Source: Agapetus fuscipes (lineage: Eukaryota; Arthropoda; Insecta; Trichoptera; Glossosomatidae). Taken from it: 64,000 nt of DNA. The position numbers and the translations under genes are program-made. Positions 20,859 to 31,058 of this stretch are shown here, piece after piece. Numbering within the stretch: the stretch's first letter is position 1; each line of letters starts with the position of its first letter. Location: the NCBI GenBank assembly GCA_951799405.1, contig OX637333.1, forward strand, positions 30,210,904 through 30,274,903. The letters are read 5' to 3'. The notes beneath the pieces are model-generated. The model was not told the DNA's origin, ran no database searches, and saw only the letters and a program-made list of their open reading frames with translations.

Positions 20859-21348
20859 CAGTGTTGCCACCTTAGCCCTTTTGGGGCTAGATCTAGCACT
20901 TTTTACGGTAGGTGAACTCGTTGTTTAATGATTTAGCCCGAAAAGGGCTATCTAGCCCTTTTCATTTACTTAAAAATATTGTACGAAAATCTGAAATTTG
21001 CGCCATGCTAACATCGCGATAACATCAAACTTTTGCGATTTTTGTCATATCTATTGTTTTTTTTTTGTAGATACCATTTGTTCGATTATGGCAACATATC
21101 TATAGCAACTAAATGATTCTAAATGGAAAATTTGTTAATTTTAGTTTGTAAAATAACTAATATTTTTAATTTTTGAACCTAATTTTGAAAAAAATTATTG
21201 TGATTCAAACTAAAAAATAAAAATCATTAGTCCAGGTGTTTTTTTAGCCTTTTTTTACACCAACTCTTTTTGTGCTCCTTTTAGCCCGATCTAGCCCTTT
21301 TTAGCTTCTTCAATTGCCCCCATTACTAAAACTAAGGTGGCAACACTG
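20859..21348. mobile_element. Non-autonomous hAT-like element with 8-bp TSD
   Basis: Begins CAGTGTTGCCACCTTAG and ends with its exact reverse complement (CTAAGGTGGCAACACTG). It is flanked by a perfect 8-bp duplication GGCCGTCG (20851-20858 and 21349-21356). CAGTGTTGCCA ends and 8-bp TSDs are classical for hAT transposons. The 490-bp interior has no transposase; TAGCCCTTTT/AGCCCGATCTAGCCC subterminal motifs repeat near both ends. Confidence 0.95.
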
Positions 21349-22029
21349 GGCCGTCGTTCGTTAGTTCCCGGCGAGATGTGAAGTGAGTCAGACGTTAGCG
21401 ACCAAGCACCAAGCGGTGCAAGAGGGGGCACTACGATGGAGCTCCCTCCCCCCCCATCTACTTGGATTTCCTGCCAGCAAGGCACCCGCCTTGTGGACCA
21501 GAGGCATAGGAGCGCCCACCCAGGGGCTCCAACGTGTGGAGGCGTCCGCCTTGTGAACCACCGCTAGCCTGGGGCGCTGCTCCAGGCCTTCCGTTTAGAA
21601 CTCCAGCCAACGGAATAGGGAGTGTTCTAGTGCCAACCTGTAGGTCCGGCCAATCCCTTATTTCCCCTTTTCCCCCCCATATTAGTACAGTAATAAACCC
21701 TTATTTGTTCATGTCAAACTTATCTTTTAATTATAAAACCCTTCCCAGGATACAAGTAAGCAATGCCAAAGAAAGAACCCCACGCCCTGAGAGTGATGCT
21801 GATGAGAGCTAGCCGGATGTAAGTATCCTGGAGATACCTTTAATCAAAAACATAACACTGTGTAGAGGAGATGGAGGCAAGAAAACGTTACTTTGTGGAT
21901 TCTTACACAAACATCTGATAGATAATAGAATATCTAACGTTGTCAAAGACGTATGTTTTAGAAAATTAAAAGATCACATCCACATTAAAAATTGACAAAA
22001 CAGTATATTTTTAAAGGTCAATTTTTATT

Positions 22030-22105
22030 TGGAAATTGGTCGCTAAGGACCTCTAGTTGTACAGATATGCGACGTTAACCGGCGGAAAAAAAACTAATTG
22101 GAATT
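22030..22105. repeat. Short dispersed repeat H, copy 1
   Basis: AAGGACCTCTAGTTGTACAG followed by GCGACGTTAACCGGCGGAAA resembles 43865-43935 (GAGGACTTTAGTTGTAGAGA, GTAACGTTTGCTCGCCGAGA). The end also resembles 1940-1970. Weakly defined. Confidence 0.4.
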
Positions 22106-22566
22106 AACCGGGCCCAAAAATTGTGAGGAAATATCAATTGTAAAAGTGAAATTCATTTTTCGTAGACGTCAAAATTGTTATTGCTATCAAGAGAGCAGAA
22201 CCCCGAGCGTGTGGCGTAGCACAACTCCTGCCAGGCCTGCGCTTCCACTACGGATTTCAGCGTTTCAGGCTAAGCCCCTGATTGGCTGCCTAAGCGGGGG
22301 CGTGGCCTCAGCTTTAAGGCGGATAAGGCTTTAGCGCTTAAGATTGTCCAAATCCGCTGGAAAATACCAGGAGCACAGCGCGCTGCAGGAGGCGGGGGGC
22401 GGATTATCGCTGGGCTAGGGGAGGGGGTGGGATGGGAAGGGGAGAGAGGGGAGGGGAGGATCTCCCAGCACCTATATATCCCTGGGTAGGTATACACGCC
22501 GGTAGGGAGTTCTCCTTGTAGAGAAAAAAGATGTACGACTTCCATGCTGTGAATGTAAATTTAAAT

Positions 22567-22795
22567 TATTGAATCACCCATATTGTAAAAAATGCTTCAC
22601 TTTACCAATGCCACCCCTATTTCATGGAAGGTCGGCAAAAAATGCAGGGCTTATGTTAATTTGAAGTTCGGATTGTAATTTGTAGGTACTCATGCAGCAT
22701 TTGTAAACGCAAACTTACACGTGTCTGTTTGTGAGCATGCACTTACAATGAATCTTTTATGTTAACATATCTTTGCAACTTAGATTATATATTAT
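22567..22795 (+). repeat. RTE-3' LINE tail
   Basis: Collinear copy from TGAATCACCCATATTGTAAA to CTTTGCAACTTAGATTATAT. Confidence 0.8.
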
Positions 22796-23089
22796 AGATA
22801 GCGAGGTTTTGACGTCATTTTTGTTCCGACTCCATTGTACTGGTCATAGACAATATCGTGATCGGCGAATATGAAGGCGCCTACGTGCAGGATCTACGAT
22901 TACTGAGCAAACTGGAGGGAAACTGTGGGACGAATATGCGATGGTTGACGATCAATGCACCTTTTCGTCTATTAAAGCCAATATTTGTTTAAAACAAAAA
23001 GATTTGACTAACAACAGTGTTTGAAGTTCATACATGTATATGAAGGTACATAGTTGTAACATTTTAATACTACCGTACTTTTTTGTTAG

Positions 23090-23175
23090 TAATTTAAACG
23101 CGAACTCATACGTGTCTGCTTGTGAAAATGCATATAATGTGAATCCCCAATGTTACATATTGCAAATTAGATTAG
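23090..23175 (+). repeat. RTE-3' LINE terminus fragment
   Basis: AACGCGAACTCATACGTGTC, then GAAAATGCATATAATGTGAA and a terminal AAATTAGATTAGATT. Confidence 0.65.
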
Positions 23176-24173
23176 ATTAAAAATATTTAAAAAAAAAACT
23201 TGAAAATGGCACAAACGATAAAAAAGTTAACAAAATATTATTCGAATAATAACAATATGATATTGTGCCGCGACATAAAGATTTGTACATAATAATCCAA
23301 GCAAAATTAATTCACAAGAATTTAAAATTCCATAGAGCTTAATATACTTCTTCCCGGGTATGTTATCAGGAAGTCAAAAAGAGAAAATAATCTCAAATAA
23401 AGAATGTTTACACCCTGAAAAAAGTTTTCAGAAAATGTTAATGAAATGAATGTTCAAAGCTTTCAAAATGCTTTTGACTCTAGTCTAGAAGTATCAGGAG
23501 CACAGAGCGCTGAGAGCGTGGATCACCAAATCACTACCACGTAGCCTCAGACGAGCTGCCCTCAATACAAACCAACATAAGGCAGTTTCTATTCACGCAA
23601 AACTCAACTTTATTATTACAATTAATACAGTTGAGATTTCCATTTGATTTAAGTGTGAGTTGTGACGTTTTGTTGTTAAGGGTTGGGGGAGAGGGAGATC
23701 AATAATGGGGCGGTGCTTGCGTGAAGAAAATGTATGGGCGTCTCTCTCTAATGCGACGCCGACGCAATGTGGTTTCTGCAAAGCCAGAGTGACCGAAACG
23801 ATAATGTGTGCACATGAATGATTAAAATATAAATTAACCATAATAATTTACGAAAAATTAGTAAAAATAGAAGAAAATCCTGAAAAATACCTTTGTTAAT
23901 CTTTTGAAAATTAAAAAAAATACAAAAAATAAAAATGTTTTTGAAATGAATTGGAATTTGTCAGTTAAGTTATCATGGCGTTATAAAAGGACATTTTCAT
24001 CAGTTCATAGCATAAGTTCTCCTCTCATTTTGTACTGTATTGCTTGAAACAATGTTGGGAAACTTATAGATGAATCGTAGAAGAGGTATTGAGAGAGGAA
24101 AATTCTACCAGGAGCAGCTGTTCTCATTGATAACAACCACCGTATCTAGGGATCAACAATTTGCCATTCACTT

Positions 24174-24256
24174 GTCAGCGCTGTAGCCGAGTGGACAAGC
24201 GCAGATTCACAATTGTATGTTGGAAATAAAACAGCATCGGTTCAAATCCCGTCAGG
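24174..24256 (+). repeat. Ser/Leu-type tRNA-like sequence (SINE head or tRNA relic)
   Basis: GCTGTAGCCGAGTGGACAAG is a class-II tRNA D-arm, and CATCGGTTCAAATCCCGTC a T-arm/B box, about 45 bp apart. The 5' and 3' ends do not form a convincing acceptor stem, so I do not call a functional tRNA. An AT-rich tail follows. Confidence 0.5.
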
Positions 24257-24705
24257 TCTTTTTAACGTTAGCTTATTGAACGTTTTATTTATTTATTTAT
24301 TAAGAGGTGCAATACAGACAATTGGTACATATAAACAATAAAAAAATAATAATAAGCAACAGTAACACAAATAACCAATCATCCAAACTATGCACACTAC
24401 ATCAATAGACACAAGCATACATCTTCACACAAACATCACGCAGGCAATCACAGCTATACAACACTAGAAGCATACACTTCAACAGTTCAACGTTCATTTA
24501 ATTGCCTCTGTTATTGAGAGGTACCTGAGGATGTTCCTGTAACACTCACAACCTCCCGGCTAGCTATCATCATCACCATCCCTCAGGGCGTGGGTCTCTT
24601 GCTATGATGTTGCTTATCTCACTTCGGGAAGCGTTGCACATTACAACACAGCGATGGAGAAACAAAGCAGGGGGGTATTCAACAAATAGGAAAGGGAGAT
24701 AGATC
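24257..24705. other. Wnt5 intron sequence, no gene seen
   Basis: (TTTA)n near 24285, then CA-rich sequence (24400-24480). No gene or known repeat. Confidence 0.4.
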
Positions 24706-24828
24706 TAATCTAAGTTGCAAAGATATGTTACATTGGAGATTCACATTACATGCACTCTCACAACCATACACGTACAAGTTCGCTCTTGCACATGCCTCAT
24801 GTGAACCTACAACATAAAAACCAAAATA
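24706..24828 (-). repeat. RTE-3' LINE tail, partial
   Basis: Starts TAATCTAAGTTGCAAAGATA and continues through TGCACTCTCACAACCATACA to the CCTACAACATAAAAACCAAA block. Confidence 0.72.
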
Positions 24829-25129
24829 TGGGAAATATAGATAGATGGGAAAGAATAAAATGGCCAGATCTGTATTTTAACACTAAAAGAATCTTCCATA
24901 AATCACTGTTCTGTTGACTAGAGTCTTGAGCTGGCGAGGCAAGCTCAACCAAAGCTGTGGGTGCACTTTGCAGGGCTCGTAAAGCGGTCATGCCCGGAGC
25001 TAGCACCTCTACAGGTAGAGGTCCAGGGGGGAAGCTCCTCTGCACCAGGCTCTGCTCCACTAGGCGGGGGCCTTTGATGGCAGGAAATTCAAGGAGAAGG
25101 AAAGAAGCTCCATTGCCTCGTCACACGTA

Positions 25130-25248
25130 ACGATTCATGACCAAAAATAAGGTGTATTGGAATTTTTTTTTTTTATCTTTGGAGCTCTTTCGCAAGCTCT
25201 AGCAAACTCCGACTTGGATTGATATTCTAAGTGTAAAGAATTTAGCAG
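25130..25248. mobile_element. MITE family M1, partial copy
   Basis: CCAAAAATAAGGTGTATTGG, then GCAAGCTCTAGCAAACTCCG and AAAGAATTTAGCAG match the copy at 44400-44578. The left terminus is missing. Confidence 0.6.
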
Positions 25249-25394
25249 TTGTGCCCTTCAGGACTGGCGTCTGAAAGCTGTGGCAGCCTTCTGCAGACTT
25301 GTAGCTTCGAGAAAACTCGGTTGTGCCTGTAATCCTTCGGCTCCCGCAACCACGCAGGCAAACTTTTAATGCATTACATATTTTGATGATGTAT

Positions 25395-25545
25395 TGTATA
25401 ACATGACGTGTAAGTTCGCGCTTGCACGAATTGCATGACTACCTACTTACAAAATATAAATGCTAGATTAAAATGAACATAAAACCTCCAACTCGCATCG
25501 CCATTCTCTGAAACAGGGGTAAAATCAGCAATAGTGAACTTTTTT
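25395..25545 (-). repeat. RTE-3' LINE tail, partial
   Basis: Blocks TGTAAGTTCGCGCTTGCACG, TGAACATAAAACCTCCAACT and CTGAAACAGGGGTAAAATC in family order, without the terminal GATTA end. Confidence 0.6.
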
Positions 25546-25597
25546 AATAAGTGTTTTTTTTATTTTTTATATCCTTAAATGTTATTTATTACTCGTA

Positions 25598-25855
25598 TTC
25601 CTTGACTTATAGGTTGGTATGAGGCTCACCACCCATACTGTAAAAAATGGTTCACTGTCACTTGCCAATGTCACCCCTGTTTCAGGGAATGTCGGCAAGA
25701 GTTGCAGGGCTTATGTTTATTTGAGGTTTGGATTTTATTTGCAAGTACACAATATCATTTGTAAGCGCGAACTACACGTGTTTGTTTGTGGGCATACATC
25801 TGAGAGCTTTGAATGAATATATCCTTGCAACTTAGATTATAGATTATAGTACGGG
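25598..25855 (+). repeat. RTE-3' LINE tail, full copy 140 bp before a Wnt5 exon
   Basis: From TTCCTTGACTTATAGGTTGG to TCCTTGCAACTTAGATTATA. It lies just upstream of the exon at 25995 but leaves the acceptor intact. Confidence 0.88.
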
Positions 25856-25994
25856 AGGCTAGCCTGCGAACCTATAAGTCAAGAAATCATGAAATAAATA
25901 GTGTTGTTTAAAATTCTTACTTAGATATGTAGCTGTAAATGCTGATAGACTGACCACCTGTATCCACGGCGCTAAGTGTTTGATTGATTTGCAG

Positions 25995-26106
25995 GTTCAC
26001 GGAGAGCTTCGTGGATGTCCGTGAGAAGGAGACGCGCGCCAGGAAGGGAAGCAAGAGGCACGCCAGGGCGCTCATGAACAGGCACAACAACGAGGCGGGC
26101 AGGAGG
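25995..26106 (+). CDS. Wnt5: Wnt5, third visible exon
   Basis: Acceptor TTTGCAG at 25994; the first base completes the Lys codon (AA+G). Encodes [18 protein letters not shown], then [13 protein letters not shown], and donates at AGG/GTGAGA in phase 0. F.. FVD.RE.E...KG and M..HNNEAGR are conserved Wnt helical segments. The Lys/Arg-rich KGSKRHAR stretch is the variable loop. The exon follows a 14-kb intron loaded with repeats and lies between two of them. Confidence 0.92.
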
Positions 26107-26813
26107 GTGAGATACCCTAGCTATCTACATTACTCACAATCAAAATCAATTCAATTATAGTACAAGGAAGCAATATGGTTATCAAGGTTTTATAAAAAAT
26201 AAATTGGTTAAAAAGGCACCAAGTACCACACAGTGCTCAAACTGAAAACAACAGGAAAACGTAAGTGAGAAGTAAGAAATGTTTATCACACTTTTGTACT
26301 AAATCTTGTTTATGCAGCTCTATCTTTGCATAAGATGCACTTCTTTCATTTCATCCAGAGTCATAATGTTTTACACACAAGATCTTTTTTTATTATGGCT
26401 CAGGATATCTCATTCATTCGCCATTTCAGGAATTCCGTACATCCGTAAGGTACATCCGTACCTTTCTCGGACATCCTTTTGTTTCTGCAGCTTGTAATTT
26501 CTTCCACAGTCCTTCATCACTCATTCTCTCGATACGTGCAAACAACTTGAATGTGGTCCTTAGTGTAAGCACTTGCCTTTGGATTTAGGGACTCACAGAG
26601 CATGAGGACGTCGTGTTGAGCTGTGTGAATAGGGGTTTGTACAAAAATGTGATAAATATTTCTAAGCTTTTCACAATAATATACTGTTAAGATTTTACTG
26701 GGTTCTCTTTTAATTAAACTGCAATTATTTATTTAACAGAATTTATTTTACACGGTTTGGTTCACTATTAACAATAATTAATTTTTATATTTAAATGTAA
26801 TTTATTATTCATA
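26107..26813. other. Wnt5 intron sequence, no gene seen
   Basis: AT-rich, no repeat family identified apart from AT-rich low complexity. Confidence 0.4.
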
Positions 26814-26948
26814 TTCCTTGACTTATAGGTTGGTATGAGGCTGACCACCCATACTGTAAAAAATGGTTCACTTTGCCAATGTCACCCCTGTTTCAGGGAA
26901 GGTCGGCAAAAGTTGTGTTAATATATCCTTGCAACTTAGATTATAGAT
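26814..26948 (+). repeat. RTE-3' LINE tail with internal deletion
   Basis: Both ends are present (TTCCTTGACTTATAGGTTGG and ATATCCTTGCAACTTAGATT) but about 120 bp of the middle are missing between GGCAAAAGTTGTG and TTAATATATCC. Confidence 0.82.
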
Positions 26949-27397
26949 TTTATTATAGAATTGATAATCTCTGCGTTATTGATCTTCACGGCAAAATGCT
27001 TGGAGCGACTAATCTCCTTTCGCACCATTGCAGTCCCAAAGAGATCTTTCTTGCATATTCCAGATCATTCGATCTCTCGCTTATTACCACCGTTTTATGT
27101 ACCTTACTACTACCGTCATGGATCATACTGAACTATTATACACACACTATTGTACCTGTACTGACGCTCTACTGACGAGGTACTCCAAGTTCTTAGCAAT
27201 ACATTTTTTTCATCTTGTCCTCAGTTAGAGCACTATGGTACTTAGTGCCTTTTTCTAATGAACCATTTAAACGTATTTCATGTGCTCCCAACTAAAATAA
27301 ATAAATAATCCACACATTGTTAATATACGAGTACATATACACTTTGTACAATAGCACACCTCTATACTAAGGACATGCAAATTATGACATCATAGCG
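26949..27397. other. Wnt5 intron sequence, no gene seen
   Basis: No repeat or gene recognised. Confidence 0.35.
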
Positions 27398-27722
27398 TCC
27401 TGTCGATAGCTCAGTTGGTAGAGTGCTTGCATTCCATTCCTTGCCGTGGGCTCGGGTTCGAATCCCACCGTGGGTGTCAGAAATGATTTCCCGTTTCGGT
27501 GTTTATTTCAAACCCCAAAACAAAATACCGGCAAGGTTTACTCAGCCTTCACAAGAAATGAGTACCAGCACTTTCGGGAGCTGGGAAACCCCCACTTCAA
27601 CTGAAATGGTTGGCGTAAGGCCGGCCCCCTTACCTGTAAAAATAAATAGGTTCAACTCGCCAAATGCGACCCCTTCGGGGATAACGCGGCAAGAAGTTAC
27701 ACTATATGTGTAGCTTAGTTGT
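27398..27722 (+). repeat. SINE-A, full-length reference-quality copy
   Basis: Head GTCGATAGCTCAGTTGGTAG and B box GGGTTCGAATCCC are intact Pol III promoter elements. Body TTTCCCGTTTCGGTGTTTAT, then GGCGTAAGGCCGGCCCCCTT and a tail ACACTATATGTGTAGCTTAG. Best plus-strand example of the family in the window. Confidence 0.88.
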
Positions 27723-28045
27723 GTTTATAGCGTAAATGGATACATGCTATTTCCCGAGCTTATCACAGGCTTTGGTGTTCATCTATGAATGAAAATAAGC
27801 CCAGAAGTGTCCACTGCACATGGACTAGATACACACATACATGTGTGTACCTACATACAACTAGTGGTCCACTCTCTGCGCCCCGCCCCTCCTGCCCCCC
27901 GCTGCTCTCCTGATACTAAATATAATTATTTATGCGGGGAGTGGACCATTAGCATTTATTTGTATTTAAAATAATTTCCTTTCCGTCAAACACCTCGCAC
28001 GTCTTCTTCTTCTAACGGACTCTCGATAATCTACAATAGATCCAT

Positions 28046-28302
28046 GTCGGTGTTATGGCCGAGGGGGCCAAGTGGGCTGATCTTTCTGGCGTATTTGGAA
28101 TAGAATAACGTTGGTTCGATCCCCGCCGTTTGACCATAACTTTTATTTGACTAAAACTTTGACCCTGGTTCAACAGATGGGTAATTATTAATTAATAATT
28201 CATTAGAATAAACAATAATGACATATTTATTGATGATATAAAAACCTGTCTCTGGCCAGGCAGCATTCCTCTTCACAAATATTTTATACAAAAAAATAAT
28301 AA
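28046..28302 (+). repeat. SINE-C
   Basis: Head GTCGGTGTTATGGCCGAGGG identical to the 15523 copy; GGTTCGATCCCCGCC B box; TTTGACCCTGGTTCA body and GCATTCCTCTTCACAAATAT 3' end. Confidence 0.82.
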
Positions 28303-28580
28303 TATTAGGATAATTTATTTGGTTGGCTCTGTTTATGTCAAGCATACCTACTTCAAGAGCTTGGTCGTCGCTAAAGAAAGCGCCAATTACACGGGCAAGG
28401 CCCAGTTGTTGTAAATCTGGATGAACCTTTGGTGACAGATTTTTTGTAAAGGCCTTTGAGTTTTCTGTGCAGCAAGGAGCATATTTTGAAAATTAAATTA
28501 TTTTTGATCTCCACGGAGAATCAAACCCACGACTTACTATTTCCGTAGCGTTAACCACCAGACACGGACCAGAACACAAG
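28303..28580 (-). repeat. SINE-B, degenerate, abutting SINE-C
   Basis: Tail TATTAGGATAATTTATTTGG at the left, AGCGCCAATTACACGGGCAA and TGGATGAACCTTTGGTGACA in the body. A mutated tRNA head (CGTAGCGTTAACCACCAGAC) is at the right. Confidence 0.7.
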
Positions 28581-28917
28581 AACTCCCTAGCAATCTGGTC
28601 GAGGGACACCACAATTTATTTTGTCTATGGAATTTGTGCCGAGTCATTGCTTTGTATCTACCTATATCTAAGATGCACATTCTCAAAATGAAAGCAACGA
28701 CATTTTGAACCTACACATTTTTAGCGATAAGGAAAGGGGTGTTGTGCGAAGGAATCCGAAGGAAAGGTCTCTCTGACAAATTAAATCTAAAAGGATAATT
28801 TGAATGCCCTTCGTTTTCTTCTTACATTGAGTCGTACACAAGCAGCGATGTTCATCTGAGATATTGTATGAAAATGAGAACAATCTAACACGGAACAATG
28901 GAACCACAGGAAATCAT

Positions 28918-30010
28918 ATCCCAACAAGCAAAGTAAATAATAATAATAACAGGCTGATTTATTTTAAATTACACATGATAAGAGAGCGCCGTTTTTGTGT
29001 GTGTCACACCTCAAGGGCCCTCTCCGATCATGGAAGTAGTCATATAAAAAAACCGTTATACGACTTTAAGTCATATAAGAGTTGTATAGCAGTTATTAAA
29101 TGACTGTTTTGTCGTATAGACGTTGTACATCCGACTGTTAAGTCGTCTGACTAAATAGTCGTATAACATCGTCTAATAAACGTTTTAACAACATAATTAT
29201 AAAACTATCACATAATGGTTTTATTAAAACGTTTACTCAACACAAACCTAAGTCGTATAAACATTTCAGTCGTATAAAGGTTTTTTAAAGACAATTTTGT
29301 CGTATAAGAGCATTTGGATAACATCTATACAACTTGCAACACAACTTTTTTAGAAATTCTAAAACAAAAAACAATGGCGCTCGATCACGCAGTCTTTCAA
29401 AAACGTTTATTCGACCAAAGGTTATATAACAGTAGTATAACGGTGTATCGATGACTTGCACTAAAATGGCTGACCATAAAGATATAAAATATTTTAAAAA
29501 TGTTTTTAAAAATTGTCAAAAATTAGATTATTCTTTGAGGGCGACAGTAAATAACTTAGTATCATGATATATAATACCAATGAAATGACATTCCCATAGA
29601 AATCCAGACGTAATCCAATCTTTACCATATACTCAACACATATTCAATATTAATACTAATAATAAACCATTTTAACTTACCTTATCGTCTACTTTGTCCA
29701 ATTTTTGACACAAAAACTTTTGGTCATTTTAAAACATGTATATGACTCTTTGGTCATGTAAATGTTTTCTCTGTACTCTAATACAACGTTTTGGGATTTC
29801 TGTAACCTTTATACTATCTTTACTCAACTATTTGTTGTTATCATAAAACCTTTATTTAACCATTATACGACCAATAGGTCGTATAATTTGCGCCACTTTC
29901 GCATTTTATAAACGTTTTCGTAACGTTTATATGACCAATCTTATCGGACCAGAAGTTGCAGTAAAACGTTTTCTCAACTTTTATACGACCTTTTTTTGCT
30001 AGTTGGGATG
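28918..30010. mobile_element. Fold-back DNA element with GTCGTATAA subterminal motifs
   Basis: Termini ATCCCAACAAGCAAA (left) and TTTTTTTGCTAGTTGGGAT (right) are inverted repeats. The left half carries GTCGTATAA/GTCGTATAG at 29111, 29158, 29252, 29269 and 29299. The right half carries the reverse form near 29863 and 29977, together with ACGTTTTATAAACG-like boxes. No ORF and no clear TSD. A SINE-B 3' fragment sits inside the left end. Confidence 0.6.
28932..29030 (-). repeat. SINE-B 3' end nested in the fold-back element
   Basis: AGAGCGCCGTTTTTGTGTGT-GTCACACCTCAAGGG with an (AAT)n tail on the left. Confidence 0.65.
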
Positions 30011-30515
30011 TATTTATTTAAATAATCCAGCTTAATTCTACAGGACTTATTTAATTTACAACACTTTAAAATTATGTTTTTTGATCTGCAAGGAGTTGGT
30101 CATTAGAGCGAGATGCCAATCTTTTCCTTGCTTTATATCTACAGGTAAAACCTCATCTCAGCACAGATACAGTCAATGGATATAGTATATGTCTCAGCAG
30201 GAAATCCAGGCACTTGAAAATCAAAAGACACACAGACGGAATGTAGGCATCTCGCTTGCTCGCTGAATAGTGGAAACATTCGCATGTTCTGTCTAATTAC
30301 TGCTTTCACATGAGAACTTGAAATGAATAGCAGTAATCTAAGTTGCAGGAATGTATTATTCATCCTAAGATAACTGTTCAAGTTGTTTAAACGCGTAGAA
30401 TTGCTCTTCCAAGATTTACCACTTTTCAAACATTTACTTTGTACCCACGTTTTCCATATATACTTACTACGTGGTTTCGTAAAGTATTATTAGCTTGTGT
30501 GCATGCAATTGCATC

Positions 30516-30636
30516 TATAGAACCAGGGTTGAAGTGATGGTCAAATGAGCCAGACATGATTCGAACCAACGTTATTCTGTTCCAAATACGCTAGTCGAAC
30601 AAGCGAACATGACTCCCACGGCCATAACACCGACAC
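30516..30636 (-). repeat. SINE-C head and proximal body
   Basis: Reverse complement of the family head (GGCCATAACACCGACA at the right end), B-box GATTCGAACCAACG and AACCAGGGTTGAAG body. Confidence 0.72.
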
Positions 30637-30845
30637 GAGTAAAAAAATACCTTTTAATTTTCTAAATATGCTGGGTTGAAAACTTCACCTGGTTTTACTT
30701 AATCCATCCAGCCCTCCAACAACTAGTTCTAGCTTGAGGGCTGTCGCTTTATATAGAGACGACCAAGCTCGCAGAGGGATATTGAGGTGTGATTCACTCA
30801 AAACAGCGTCACCCAAATTAATCATCCTAATACTTGTATACTCGT
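30637..30845 (+). repeat. SINE-B, headless copy abutting SINE-C
   Basis: Body AATATGCTGGGTTGAAAACT, then GACGACCAAGCTCGCAGAGG-GATATTGAGGTGTGATTCAC and tail CATCCTAATACTTG. It meets SINE-C head to head. Confidence 0.75.
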
Positions 30846-30888
30846 ATATATTTTATTTCCCTGTAAGCTGCCCTCCATTTACCAGAAC

Positions 30889-31058
30889 CGCTATTCTGCT
30901 CAATTCCTTACGACCTAAGGCGAAGAGCTGGCGCTGCGTGTCCAAAAATATGATGTACTGTGATTTTTTTTATCTATGGAGTTCTTTCGACTTGTTTTGG
31001 ACACGAATCGTCTGCTCGTCGCCTTAAGGTCGTCGTAAGGAATTTAGCAGAATAGCGC
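30889..31058. mobile_element. MITE family M1 copy
   Basis: Starts CGCTATTCTGCTCAATTCCT-TACGACC and ends GGTCGTCGTAAGGAATTTAG-CAGAATAGCG, an inverted pair of ~45 bp. Interior TGTACTGTGATTTTTTTTAT-CTATGGAGTTCTTTCG is shared with three other copies. Confidence 0.82.

Larger units (their letters stand above)
17657..24117. repeat. Region with scattered TAYCAGGAGCRCAG motifs
   Basis: A 12-14 bp motif recurs on the plus strand at 17657, 18071, 18269, 18857, 20071, 20163, 22365, 23493 and 24106; a looser version is at 40408. It usually follows a T/A-rich stretch and precedes a GC-rich one (GGCGGGGG, GCGCGCTG). This suggests many decayed copies of one unidentified element. Boundaries are not defined. 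Confidence 0.4.

Noticed and set aside
27398..27475. tRNA gene (TAGCTCAGTTGGTAGAG ... GGGTTCGAATCCC)
   Set aside because: The acceptor and anticodon stems do not pair well and the same sequence continues into a common body in many copies, so it is a SINE head. The same holds for 33055, 42574 and 15523.
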